Shown piece by piece: positions 36,601 through 46,700 of a stretch of DNA of 64,000 nucleotides (its first letter is position 1; every line of letters starts with the position of its first letter). Under the pieces are notes generated by a model. That model was not told where the DNA came from and did not search any database. It was given only the letters and a program-made list of their open reading frames with translations. This DNA comes from Lottia gigantea (Eukaryota; Mollusca; Gastropoda; Lottiidae): contig NW_008710950.1 of assembly GCF_000327385.1 (NCBI RefSeq), positions 3,931,237 to 3,995,236 of the forward strand, written 5' to 3'. The translations under genes and the position numbers were made by a program.

Positions 36601-38096
36601 TTTGCTTGAAGTAGATTTTATACCATTCAAAATACTTTTACAAGATTTTTAATGTAAATAATACATGTAAATAACCAACCTTAATGGTCATTAAAAAAAA
36701 CTTCAGTTATAATGTTAACAGTATTAAATACAATTGCATGGTTACAGTATGATAATAGTTCTATTCAACCATCAGGAATGCATTCTCTTACAATATATGA
36801 TGAACCTTATTATCTTGATAGGAATTGCCGTCTGAATTTTATAGATGATGTCTAACTTCTGATATTGTTCAGAGATGCTCATTGAATAGTTATCATTACT
36901 ACACATATTTTTAAACAGAGTTTGTTATGGTCATGGAAATACTTAAAGGGATTATAAAGAGGTTTTCTAGCCTTTTTTTGTGTATCGGGCTATTTAGGAT
37001 ATTTCCAATTCTTCATCTGATGCCTGCCTGACATTCCAGAAAGAGTTAACCGATAATGACGCAGCTCCAGCAAGAGAATTCATAACTAACCTATTTACAC
37101 GATGGCAGAATTTCCAACTAAATATTGGTTACGGATTCTGTTGTGGAAGCTGCATCAAATCCAGTTAACTCTTTCTGGAATTGCAGGAATCACAGGCATT
37201 GAACGAAGGTGTCTCGGATACACATCAAAATCATAGAAAATCTCTTAAAATAAATAGTAACCAGTTCAAGCCAAAATGTTAAAGTTACCACTTGCCAAAG
37301 AAAATTGTTTGCAATGGAAAACATCATGAAATATGAATTATTTTGTCCATGTAGAACACAATAGGGTCCTTATTGTTTGTTTAGAATTTACAATTTTTAC
37401 ACAAAGATCTCTTTGGGAATGACCATTGTATTCTATATAAAATGATGAACCTTATTATCTTGATAGGAATTGCCGTCTGAATATTAAAGATGACAAATGA
37501 ATTTCTGATTATATAGAATGTTTTTGAATAGTTTGACAGTCCAAATAAGTTTTACTATAACAATGATATGTTATCACAATTTTACTTATATTTTAGAGAG
37601 AGGCTATGTCAGATTTTGACAGATTCAAGGTGTTAAAGGCTAAACAAGCCGTAAGTAATTTTTGCTTGTCAAATTGTTGATAGTTACAAATTAATCCAAT
37701 TCATTTTCCAATTCCATGTCATTTATTGCAATAACTATTCAGTATCAAGTCTGCTGGGTATATCATGAATATTTTATTATTGAGAACATTTTGTCTTTCA
37801 AGTTCAGTATTTTTTACTGTAAAGTTTCACTACATTCAGTTAAATTTCATATCAAAGCATACTGATCTTTTTTTTTTAGAATTTTCGAATTTACCCAGCT
37901 GATGTGTGACTGCAAGGCCAAAAACAGATGGCTTATGTTGAATTTATAACCTTGAAGGTACATTCTTTAATTAACATTTTGGTTATGTATTTTTTTATTT
38001 CAGAGAACACGATTAATAAATGAGGAATTTAACAAATTGAAAGCTTCAGCAGACTCCTCAAAAACATCTAAAAAGTCAAAGAAAGCTAAGAAGTAA
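33681..38096 (+). CDS. RPL14: 60S ribosomal protein L14 (eL14)
   Basis: Component of the large ribosomal subunit. Exons: a first exon carrying the ATG at 33681, then 34168-34281, 35493-35687, 37597-37650 and 38004-38096. Exon 1 probably ends just after ATG (ATG/GTGAAGT), as in many ribosomal protein genes; a donor nine bases later (TTG/GTGCGTG) would add three residues, giving 153 or 156 residues in total. Key matches to eL14 are [49 protein letters not shown] and [18 protein letters not shown], with a short Lys/Ser-rich tail instead of the long Ala/Lys tail of mammals. AATAAA follows at 38111-38116. Intron 2 holds tandem and dispersed repeats and intron 3 holds three C/D-box snoRNA-like units, making this a probable snoRNA host gene. 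Confidence 0.93.
34530..35290. repeat. GTATATTGTCGTCACC-type repeat with tandem units of about 160 bp
   Basis: Starts with TATGCCCACATGAAATGGGG and GCGTATATTGTCGTCACCC, a head sequence shared with the reverse-oriented copy at 51150-51620. It is followed by four or five imperfect copies of a unit of about 160 bp marked by GTGAGTGTTCGTAATCACC, ATCAGAAGAATCGAAAAA, GAGTTATTGCCCTTGTTCTT and GATGGATTTTGACAAAA. It lies wholly in RPL14 intron 2. Open frames here are repeat-derived. Confidence 0.8.
36096..36158 (+). ncRNA. degenerate C/D-box snoRNA-like copy 1
   Basis: Shares the box C (ATGATGA) and the first 25 or so bases of the guide region (ACCTTATTATCTTGATAGG) with the two full copies further downstream, and has a terminal stem AATATTA/TAATATT. 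Box D' (CTGA) and a clear box D are missing and the unit is shorter (63 bases). It is probably a decayed paralogue. Confidence 0.5.
36790..36868 (+). ncRNA. candidate C/D-box snoRNA, copy 2, in RPL14 intron 3
   Basis: 79 bases: terminal stem ACAATAT/ATATTGT, box C ATGATGA (36797-36803), box D' CTGA (36832-36835), a C'-like GATGATG (36844-36850), box D CTGA (36859-36862). The 28-base stretch between C and D' is identical to that of copy 3, so the guide is expected to be the bases before D' (GATAGGAATTGCCGT). By the D+5 rule it would place a 2'-O-methyl on the C that pairs with the fifth base upstream, in a target reading ACGGCAATTCC. I could not name the target. Processing would be from the debranched intron, as is usual in ribosomal protein hosts. 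Confidence 0.75.
37431..37518 (+). ncRNA. candidate C/D-box snoRNA, copy 3, in RPL14 intron 3
   Basis: 88 bases with a ten-base-pair terminal stem (TTCTATATAA/TTATATAGAA), box C ATGATGA (37442-37448), box D' CTGA (37477-37480), a C'-like AGATGAC at about 37488-37494 and box D CTGA (37505-37508). The C-to-D' segment is identical to copy 2, while the C'-to-D segment and stem differ. That pattern is what selection on one guide would leave. The copy ends 78 bases before exon 4, near the spacing favoured for intronic C/D snoRNAs. Confidence 0.78.
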
Positions 38097-38193
38097 ATTG
38101 TAAATTTCAAAATAAATATAGAAAAGAACAGATTTAGTTACTTTTTAAAGTGGACCCATTTTATGCTCACATGGAATGTGCCTTCACTTGTCT

Positions 38194-38570
38194 TAGGGTC
38201 TTAGAGCTGGGCGATATTTGTTTAAGTTTATATCAGGATCACGTTATGGGTATATAAGTTTGTTTTTTACTGGTTTTTGAAAGAAAATTATGAACTAGAA
38301 ATTTTAAATGTAGCTTAAAAACAATAAATATCTCTAAAAACACCCCAGTCTGGAATATCATGAAAAAAACACCTGTTTCAAATATCAATAACTTATTAAA
38401 ATTATGTAGATGATCTTATCTGGACAAAGATTTTATGGTGTATCAGGATAACTAGTATATATCACCATATGGCGACATTTCGATATTTTTGATTCAGGGA
38501 ATATTATTATCAACATAAATTCTTACACCGGTAGGTATTTATCGTGATACCCGTATATCGCCCAGCCCTA
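38194..38570. mobile_element. hAT-like MITE with 8-bp target duplication
   Basis: Terminal inverted repeats around AGAGCTGGGCGATAT on the left and ATATCGCCCAGCCCTA on the right. It is flanked by ACTTGTCT (38186-38193) and ACTTGTCC (38571-38578), an 8-base target duplication with one difference, as made by hAT transposases. No coding capacity. It lies just downstream of RPL14. The GGGCTGGGCGATA terminus is one I recall from non-autonomous elements in other animals. Confidence 0.75.
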
Positions 38571-38578
38571 ACTTGTCC

Positions 38579-40206
38579 TTATCATTTTTGAGAAATACTT
38601 GCTCCTTTATACTATGATTGCCTAACATATACATGTACCATATATATTGTATAAAAGAAGCTCTATACAACTTTTGTAACATATTTCTAGTCAGTTTAAA
38701 CACTATATCAAAATGCATTTATCACCCAATTAATCCCTCAATTTGTTCATTGAAAAAAAAAGTATCTTAACATAACTTGTGCTCCCATTGGTCAGAGATA
38801 AAAAGTTGCAGACAGCTTGCTGTAACAGAATAGAAAATGTTCTGTCCCAAACCGTGACCTATACAACTCTTGGAAATAGGCCTTTAGTTTCCAGGATTGA
38901 ACTACTTAAGTTGATACGAGTGAATATTACGATGGAAATATCTGCTCAAGCAAGACAATCCGTAAATCAAAATCTCGTCCAAAACATGGCAAAATCGAGA
39001 TTAAAAATTGCATAGTAGTGGACTTTTCCACGAAGAACAACGATCAGGTTTTTTGAAAAGCGCAAACCTGGTCTGCTTCGCGCGCAACATCCGCCATAGG
39101 ACAACACCACGAGACACAATCAAATCAGGCAAGATGCAAGAAACAGACTTGTATCATGTTTAGAAGTCCAAGTAGGATGCGATAGTCTTTTCTCCGCCAA
39201 ATTCGACAAATATCGATTAAAAATTCACTTGATTTAGCATTACTAAATTCTGGAAGTAGAGTCCCATGCACATGTGATTTAAAGGCTTAGTAAAAAAAAA
39301 AAATGACCGATTTTGTCCGGCGTAGTAGTGAATTAAAATCCCCGATTAATTGTATGTCACCATCAACACCTATAGATGCCACCAATAGGCCTATATAATT
39401 TATATAAATATGTTGATGGATCTCGTATAACTAACGTTCAAAAGCTGTTTATATATCCCAGAAAAGTTTTCAGTAGGTGCCATCATCAGTTCTAAAAGAG
39501 CTGTAAATACAAGTTTTTGGTTGGTTGCATCTTCACAGTGTCCACCTTTCACGTATCATGGAATGCAACGATTTGGTTGGATTGTTTATAAGCGAATATA
39601 GTCAATTAATTCTACGGAGTGACGAACTCACTGACGTACTGACGTATGAGGTAGCCCTGACTCAATACAGTCATTCATAGCCCTCGACAAACATATTATG
39701 GCTTCTATCGAGGTTTCTGATTACCTGTAGCTGCCCACCCCAATCCCGTCAATGAAACCCTGACTTTGCCACTGCTCTTGAGTAGTAAGTGTAGGCTATG
39801 GTTTTCTGTCGTCAAAGGGCTGAACCGTGGAAAATAATGTGACCTTGATCGTTTCTGTAATAATAGTAAAGGTCAAGCTTTCCTATAATGAGATGACGTC
39901 AAATATTGTTACAATAAACAAGGACTTGATGTAACAGTAAGTTCTATGATGTAACCAATGGGGTGATTGAAGAATTCTAACTATCATCATGGGGGATGGA
40001 AAAAATATGTCGTGTTATGGAAAGAGGGATCTTGGTCCTTATGAAAGGGCCGGATCATGGAAAACAACTGTTACAGTAAGGAGTTATTTCAACGTGATAA
40101 TATTTTTTCTCCCGGAGAAAGCATAAAGAAATAAGACATTAGCGCAAGGATAGACCTGTGGATGAATCGAGAAAGGAGCTTATTGCATGGGCGCAGATCA
40201 CTTGAT
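38579..40206. other. intergenic stretch before the assembly gap
   Basis: No gene recognised. The open frame at 38779-39015 has no family resemblance, splice context or start context that supports it. The 5' exon or exons of the CFAP90-like gene may lie here or within the gap. Confidence 0.35.
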
Positions 40207-40379
40207 GGGGGGGGGGGGGGGGGGGGGGGGGCCNNNNNNNNNNNNNNNNNNNNNNNNNNNNNNNNNNNNNNNNNNNNNNNNNNNNNNNNNNNNNNNNNNN
40301 NNNNNNNNNNNNNNNNNNNNNNNNNNNNNNNNNNNNNNNNNNNNNNNNNNNNNNNNNNNNNNNNNGTGGGGGGGGGGGG
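40207..40379. other. assembly gap (132 N) between poly-G runs
   Basis: N from 40234 to 40365, preceded by about 24 G and followed by GTGGGGGGGGGGGG. The gap sits inside a long poly-G tract that sequencing could not cross. Open frames running through it are artefacts. Confidence 0.97.
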
Positions 40380-40614
40380 GTGCAAGAAGGTGCCTTTCTT
40401 TCTACAATATTTCTGAGAGCTATAAAGATACGGTGTCACCAGCTCAACTGAAACGTTCTCATGTCGCTATACTCTGCAATAATACTGTCCGACCCCTTTT
40501 GAATAAATCCTGCGTACGCCCCCCTTCCCCGCATTGAAAAAGCGATCAGCACCCCCGGCTTATTGGCCTATTGCTGGAGCTAGAAATTATCTGATATGGG
40601 ATCATTTGTTTCAG

Positions 40615-42395
40615 AAAACTGACATTATAGCAAAAGAACACTTGGCCAATAGAGGAGATGATTCAGGCTATTGGAAGGGTATGGAATATTTATCTTCGGA
40701 AGATGCTCGAAAACAATATGGCAGTTATTATGGACCAAGAACCCGAAACACGGTGGTTTGTAGTTGACTGATTAGTTTAGAGTTTTTTTCTTTTGTTTAC
40801 ATAAAAGGCTTCACTGACGTACATGTCGGTTTTTTTTTTAAACCAAGGTCAGGGGGTTTTCAACCTTTTTCTTCAATCTAATCAAATCTGTGCATTTGTG
40901 ATACAAGAAAGGTGGCTATTGAAATCAAAGATTACCCCCTAGCCCCTATTCGTACCTGATTTTCTCTTAAATTAACCCTGCAATCTTTTATTTCATGTCA
41001 GAGAATGTAGCCTGACTGCATAGAGCGTCTTAAAGTATAACTGTCCACTAATATCATGCTAGGCTGCAAAGCACCACTCCCCCCTTTCCAAATATTCAAA
41101 AAAATACTCTTATGGGGTAATTACCCTCAGGTTGAAAGCCATGGCCTATGGGCTGTAACTAATGAATATAATTTAGGCATAAACATATTTAGACCATGCA
41201 AAGGCTGTTGGCATGTTGTCACATCCATTCGATTTTTGTTCTCTACGGGTTGTTAACAAGTGGGTGAGAAATTGACTAGAACTCTAAACTTTAAGAAATA
41301 TTTTATATGATCACATGTGGCATGTGGCCAAAGAAAAGTCAAATTTGAATCTTTATTTAGCTAGATCACATAACAAAAATGTAAAACCAATGCAGGGAAT
41401 TGCATACATTATTATATTTTGATAGTGAGAAATATAAATCGGACTGTTTAATTTCCATACTACTTTCCAGACATTTTTTCAAGAGTGTCACCTTATGATA
41501 AAGTCGATAAACTATTGTTTTAACTGACTGGGATCCGTCACTGCTATGCACATCACTTTTTAGAATGGAAATCCGACGTACGATTTATCTCCAATACAAA
41601 AATGGTGGGAGTGACGTAATAAGTCCCTCGTGCATTTTCAAAACGACAGATTCACAAAAAGTGAAACAAATATCTCGAACTCTATTGTCAGCTTCAGCAT
41701 ATATTCAGATGTTCATGTTAACACGGTAAATGATTCTGAAACAAAGGTGTTCTGGTGTAGGAAATGTTACGCTAAAGGTTCCTTCCAACAGACTAGACCT
41801 GTATTTATAAGTTCTAGTGCAACTGATCTTAGTTCTTTTGCAGGCCGAAGTCTTACCAATTTATGAGCGTTTGTTCCATCAACAACCAGGCTACAATAGT
41901 AAATTACACAGAGATGATAGGAAGAATATCATAACAGTTGGAATTGCTATGAATGCCGAGGTTCGTTACCGACGATGCCTTCTTTTTTTCTTTTCTTTCT
42001 TTTTTTTTTTGTTCCGTTCAAAAATAGCTTATATCCATCAAGATTGGAAATCGAACATGAGTAGGTTATTGCTGCTATCCTGACAAAAGTTCCCCCATTG
42101 CACAAGACCAGGCGGTGTCCGTTTTCATTAGCCAAATGGTGGGGTGTAGAACTCTATTTAATTTCATCTCGCAATTCGGGTGGAAATATATCGTTAGCAG
42201 CTTTATTAAATCTTCATTTATCGTCTGTTATTCCAGGAAACGATGAGACCATCTCCTGTTTTAACTTCTTCTGAATATGGACGAAGATTGAAAGAACCAC
42301 TAGAACCTTTTCAAAGAAATAGAACGAGAATTGATCACATAGTAAAGGGATTTTACTATAGAAGAGGGACTGGGTTACCGCCGGTTTCACATTGA
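40615..42395 (+). CDS. CFAP90: cilia- and flagella-associated protein 90-like, 5' end unresolved
   Basis: Three 3' exons are clear: about 40615-40755, 41844-41960 and 42237-42395 (stop TGA). The translation has GSYYGPRTRNTV, then LPIYERLFHQQPGYNSKLHR, then DDRKNIITVG, then RPSPVLTSSEYGRR and EPLEPFQRNR. These follow, in the same order, the human C5orf49/CFAP90 motifs as I remember them: a Tyr-rich start, LYDCIF, LHRDDR, VLTSS-YG-R and QPIEPLNRD. CFAP90 is an axonemal microtubule inner protein of motile cilia. The start of the first listed exon is uncertain: an acceptor TTTCAG at 40614 keeps the frame, and an ATG at 40681 is another possibility. The donor of that exon is ambiguous by three bases (40752 or 40755). 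Upstream exons may be lost in the gap. It converges tail to tail with the thioesterase gene. Confidence 0.75.
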
Positions 42396-42639
42396 GATTC
42401 TGTTATATTATATGGACTAAATTTATTATGTTATAGAGTATGAAAAAATCTTGTATTCTATATCACTGTCACAGTTGTCGGAAAACACAATTTATAACGT
42501 CCCTGTTAGCCCTGCGGCATTCATATACGTCTCATTCTGCTTATATTCACCTATTCAAAACATACGATGTTATATAAATACTCCGGTTTATATGAAACAA
42601 TTTTTTTTCATGCACAGTGGTTATTGATGTCAAACTGTT

Positions 42640-43410
42640 TTAAAAATCTCCATTTATCAAATTATAAAAGAATTCTGTATTTTTCTTTTCTTTTAAATAA
42701 AAATGCCCACCATCTCTCATCGTAACATTCACTTTTCCCGACGTTATTCGTCTCCAGGCTTCATAATCTCGATCAGAATCTTGCTTACCCCCGAAAACAT
42801 CAACCGGACAAGTCAACATTGGTGTAGGACTTGGGGGCAACTCAAATTTATGATCATCTACCATACCGTAATCAGCCCGTAACACTGGTAGAAATACCTC
42901 CATTATTTCCTCGTTATTCAGTATCTCGTCTGGTGTACCTCCCATCCCTCGCAAAAATTCGATAAATTCCTTATCCGTGGCTTCACACACCCGTTTTTGG
43001 GTCTTGGAAGTGTCCTTATCTTTGTCTTCTCGTGGTCCGGACATTCCAGAAACGTACATCTTCACTGGTTGCATATTGTGTTTTTCCTTTAAAACTTTTG
43101 CAATCTCAAACGATAGAAGAGCACCCATGCTATGTCCAAAGAAAGCAAACGGCTTAGCCGAATATTGACTAACAATTGCCTTGGTGATAACATCCACGAC
43201 TTCTGACATAGTTCTGATAGGTGGTTCAGTAAATCTCGACTCTCTTCCAGGCAAAAGTATTGCAACCACTTCAATATTTTCATTTATACTTGATCCCCAG
43301 TTGGCATTAAAATTTGATCCTCCTCCTGCCCATGGGAAACAAAATAATCTTACAGTAGCATTTCTTCTCGGAAATCGACAGTTCATCAGTTTAGAAGGCA
43401 TGTTTATCAC
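42640..43410 (-). CDS. OLAH: type II thioesterase, OLAH-like, single exon
   Basis: 256 residues in one uninterrupted exon. It is an alpha/beta hydrolase that releases acyl chains from the acyl carrier protein of fatty acid or polyketide synthases. Visible motifs: FCFPWAGGG (residues 24-31) forming the oxyanion region, LPGRESR (53-59), the nucleophile elbow GHSMG with Ser94, VFGGKQDSD with the likely catalytic Asp211, and GGHFYL with His236. Spacing and length match vertebrate OLAH and bacterial thioesterase II. The N terminus offers Met1 and Met4; the first is chosen only for length. It is the only intronless gene in the window. Whether the partner is the host fatty acid synthase or an animal polyketide synthase cannot be told. 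It lies head to head with CFAP263, the start codons 378 bases apart. Confidence 0.85.
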   Translation of the reverse strand: MINMPSKLMNCRFPRRNATVRLFCFPWAGGGSNFNANWGSSINENIEVVAILLPGRESRFTEPPIRTMSEVVDVITKAIVSQYSAKPFAFFGHSMGALLSFEIAKVLKEKHNMQPVKMYVSGMSGPREDKDKDTSKTQKRVCEATDKEFIEFLRGMGGTPDEILNNEEIMEVFLPVLRADYGMVDDHKFELPPSPTPMLTCPVDVFGGKQDSDRDYEAWRRITSGKVNVTMRDGGHFYLKEKKNTEFFYNLINGDF

Positions 43411-43745
43411 AAGTTGTCCGTATACTACAGCGAAACTGCTACTAAAACTGACCCGGAAACTTCATCGTGTGACACACATTACTGAATTTATATATCACGG
43501 TAGCTCATAAATAAACTTTCACAATCAGTTAGGAGTGTAGAATTTCCTCTTAATTGACCTTTTAAATTCAATCGAGTACAGTATTTTGCATAAGATATGA
43601 AAAATAACCAATATGATATAATTATATCTCTAAGTTATATATCGCACCATTTTCTTCGAAATTACGCCTTAATCAGGAAGAATTTAATGCCAGCTCGAAC
43701 GCACTAGACTGGTCTTATTAGGGCTTATCGGTCGAATAGTAGAGA

Positions 43746-43776
43746 TATAAATAGCCCGGATGTTTATCGTAGCAAC
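43746..43776 (+). promoter_or_regulatory. TATA box plus FOX and RFX-half-site candidates of CFAP263
   Basis: TATAAATAG at 43746-43754 lies 35-43 bases before the start codon. Directly after it come TGTTTAT (43761-43767), a forkhead consensus, and GTAGCAAC (43769-43776), an RFX X-box half-site. FOXJ1 and RFX factors drive motile-cilia genes, so the pair is suggestive, but both motifs are short and could occur by chance. Confidence 0.4.
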
Positions 43777-43788
43777 ACAACAAGCAAG

Positions 43789-46700
43789 ATGGCCGAGTCC
43801 GAAACACTGAGTGTCGATACAAGCAATGATACTGGAGAAGATCCTCTTTTAGAACTATCTGATGAAAAATTATTTCAGTTAGTTAATGACACGATGTAAG
43901 TTATAGATTTGTAATTGTATGTTTGATCAGACCCTTCATGTTGAATCATTTATTTACAGCTCTTCTCTCTCGTAGTTCTTCTCTGTACATCTGCAGTCTG
44001 CTATATAATTGATATTGAATTTAATTTTTGAAATCATTTCCTACTAATGAATGGAAATATCAACTACAAAATACTACAGAGAGTCTTGGATTGCCTTTTG
44101 GGTTGATGAAAATTTTGATCACTGGCAAACATGATTTTGAAGAGGGGAAATTTCAGTCTGAAATCAATGACAATGAACCTTATTATATTAAAGGGATGTC
44201 TTAGGATGAACATAAAATTTTAATTTTGCTCAAATTTGGCCAATAACAGTATATATCCATCAGTGGACTCACCTGGTGTCTTAACTATACATCAAAATCC
44301 CTCTATAATCCGATATATCCACAAAATCTAGTAATTAATAATAAAACGTTTAATACATCCATTAAGCGATTTTCAAATCGTGAGTCTAGGAAATCCGGTG
44401 TAATTTTCAAGGGGAAGTAACTCTCAAGTGGGGTTTCCCGCATCCTTGACCTCTACTCTTGAATTGACCTCGACATTGTCATATTTTGAAGACGGAATAA
44501 TGATGCCTTGTAGGAGATTACTTAGCGACTCCTCGAAAAAGCAATTAATATAATTTAGAATGAATACTCCACCACTGACACAATTTTCAACAAATATTAA
44601 TCATTGGCAAAGTTTGTTTGTATACACCAGAAGATGATTGTTTCCTGTTTTATCGTTGATTACCCAGACTCTTTTTTTCTCAAACTGAACGGATTCATGG
44701 CTTGCTCACTTTTTTTTTAAAATTATGATTATAGTTTAATTGTCGATTTTTCAAATTTGATAAAGTTGGGATGCATACTTATTTAACCAATGGTCACTAT
44801 TAAACACAAATATTAGCCACAGGGCGAGTGTATTCTAAGACGTAGTATCACTTTAAGCTTACAGTGGTGTAACCTATTTTCGTGGATATAAGGATTCAAC
44901 ACCGAATTTCGACAAAGTTAAAAAACGAAGAAAATTTGTTTATGTCTTAGATGATTCCTCAAATATTTTACAAAATAATTAAAATTGGTTTATTTCGATT
45001 TTCTTTATGAATCCTTCACTTTGACCCATATTTCATGAGCAACCGACTCGGCAACGGCGGCAGAATGCGTCACCTATTTTCGTGTACAATGTTTGATCTA
45101 TAAATAAGTCTAGAAAAACATGTTGTATCGATACCCAGTGGTATAATTAACTTCTCTTAGTATTTATCTTTAATAACAATTCATTATAACTAGTGACAAT
45201 TCCTTCAAAGAACCACGATTTTAATAGTGATCGACTGAAAAATAAGATACGTAGCGTGATTTATTGCTAAGTCACTGAAATAACATAAGAATATGGCCCA
45301 CTTAGAAGTTTTCTGCTGACTGTAGCCAGGACACAGTTAATATTTCACTGATTTCATCAGTTTCTGCTTAAATATTATGAACAAACAGTCAGCTTTCTTG
45401 TTACTACACTGGAATCAAGTCCTGGCAGACAAACAGTCTTATACAATTAGAACCCCTTTCATCAACTAGCTGAAACAATTGCATTGGAATTTGAGTTGAA
45501 TATATTTTTTCTTGTAATTTCTCCAGAAGTAATAATCTATGAATAATCTTCAGTAAAACATATTCTGTTTGAATTGAAATAGTTTTCATGTTGAAATCCA
45601 TAGTCTCTACTTGTGACCTAGGCCAGTGCTTCTATAGGAGAGTATCTTCTATAACACCTATAACAATTATTTCAGTAAAAATGAATTCAAAACTAGATCT
45701 ATAACCAATTTAGTGTGTTTTTGATAGAAAAGGATTAAATAAAGATATCTATGAAAGTTGTATGTGGACGTCTGCTACACTAAATCATGTGACTATCACT
45801 AGACCAACACATCTGTCTATATTCCAGCCTCTGATAGCTATTTGGACAGATGTTAGCTGGTGTTGAGACAGAAATAATAAGCCTTGTTAAATGGCGACAT
45901 TCTGCATCTCCACAGGTGCGGGGGTTTTAAACTTATTCAGATACCTTGGATCTGAAAAGGTATATTTGGAAAGATGAATATGTCATGTCCCCGGTTTCAT
46001 CAAAGTTTTTTTTTTTTTTCGCGAAAAACTGATCTACAATCGGCCATTTAAAACTGCGTGCACAGCCAAAAGTTCAAAGGTCACAGAGTCACTTGGTACT
46101 AACAAAACGAAAGTTACATTGATGTCTAACACTAATTTACAATCATCTTAAAGGTAATTCAATATTATGTTAGAGAAAACGCATTTTGGAGTTGTGGAAA
46201 ATCCCCATTTAACATTTTCTTTTGACTCTACTCCAGCTGACAACTGTCAAAATATCCATCATAGGCTGGAATAGAGGCAGATGTTTCGGACTAGACTATC
46301 ACGTGTTTGCTCCTATTTATTTATGAATTCTCAGCTATCAAAGTCAAGCGGGTTCTCATTTTTTTTTTATAATGTTATCACTCTATTTTGCACAAGTGTA
46401 TCTATTTTTATTGCTCAGATATATACCTACAGTAAGCTTTTTTCTATTTTTAAAACACTGGGCAAAACAGCTGACAAAATTTATGCATTGTGAAATTTGA
46501 CTTGCAAAATTTCAACCACAAATACTCAACATTAAACTAGATCGATGAAATTTAATGTTTTGTAAAAAAAAAATTGCCAGCAAAAAGTATGTAGCAACAT
46601 AAAGCAATCAGCCAATCCTTAATCTGTCAGAGCTGGCAACACGACTTCATGAGCATAGTTAAATTGAGTTTACTCAATCAAAACATCAGTTATAAAATAA

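Noticed and set aside
40089-40537. Open frames crossing the N run
   Set aside because: They consist of undetermined sequence and poly-G translation.
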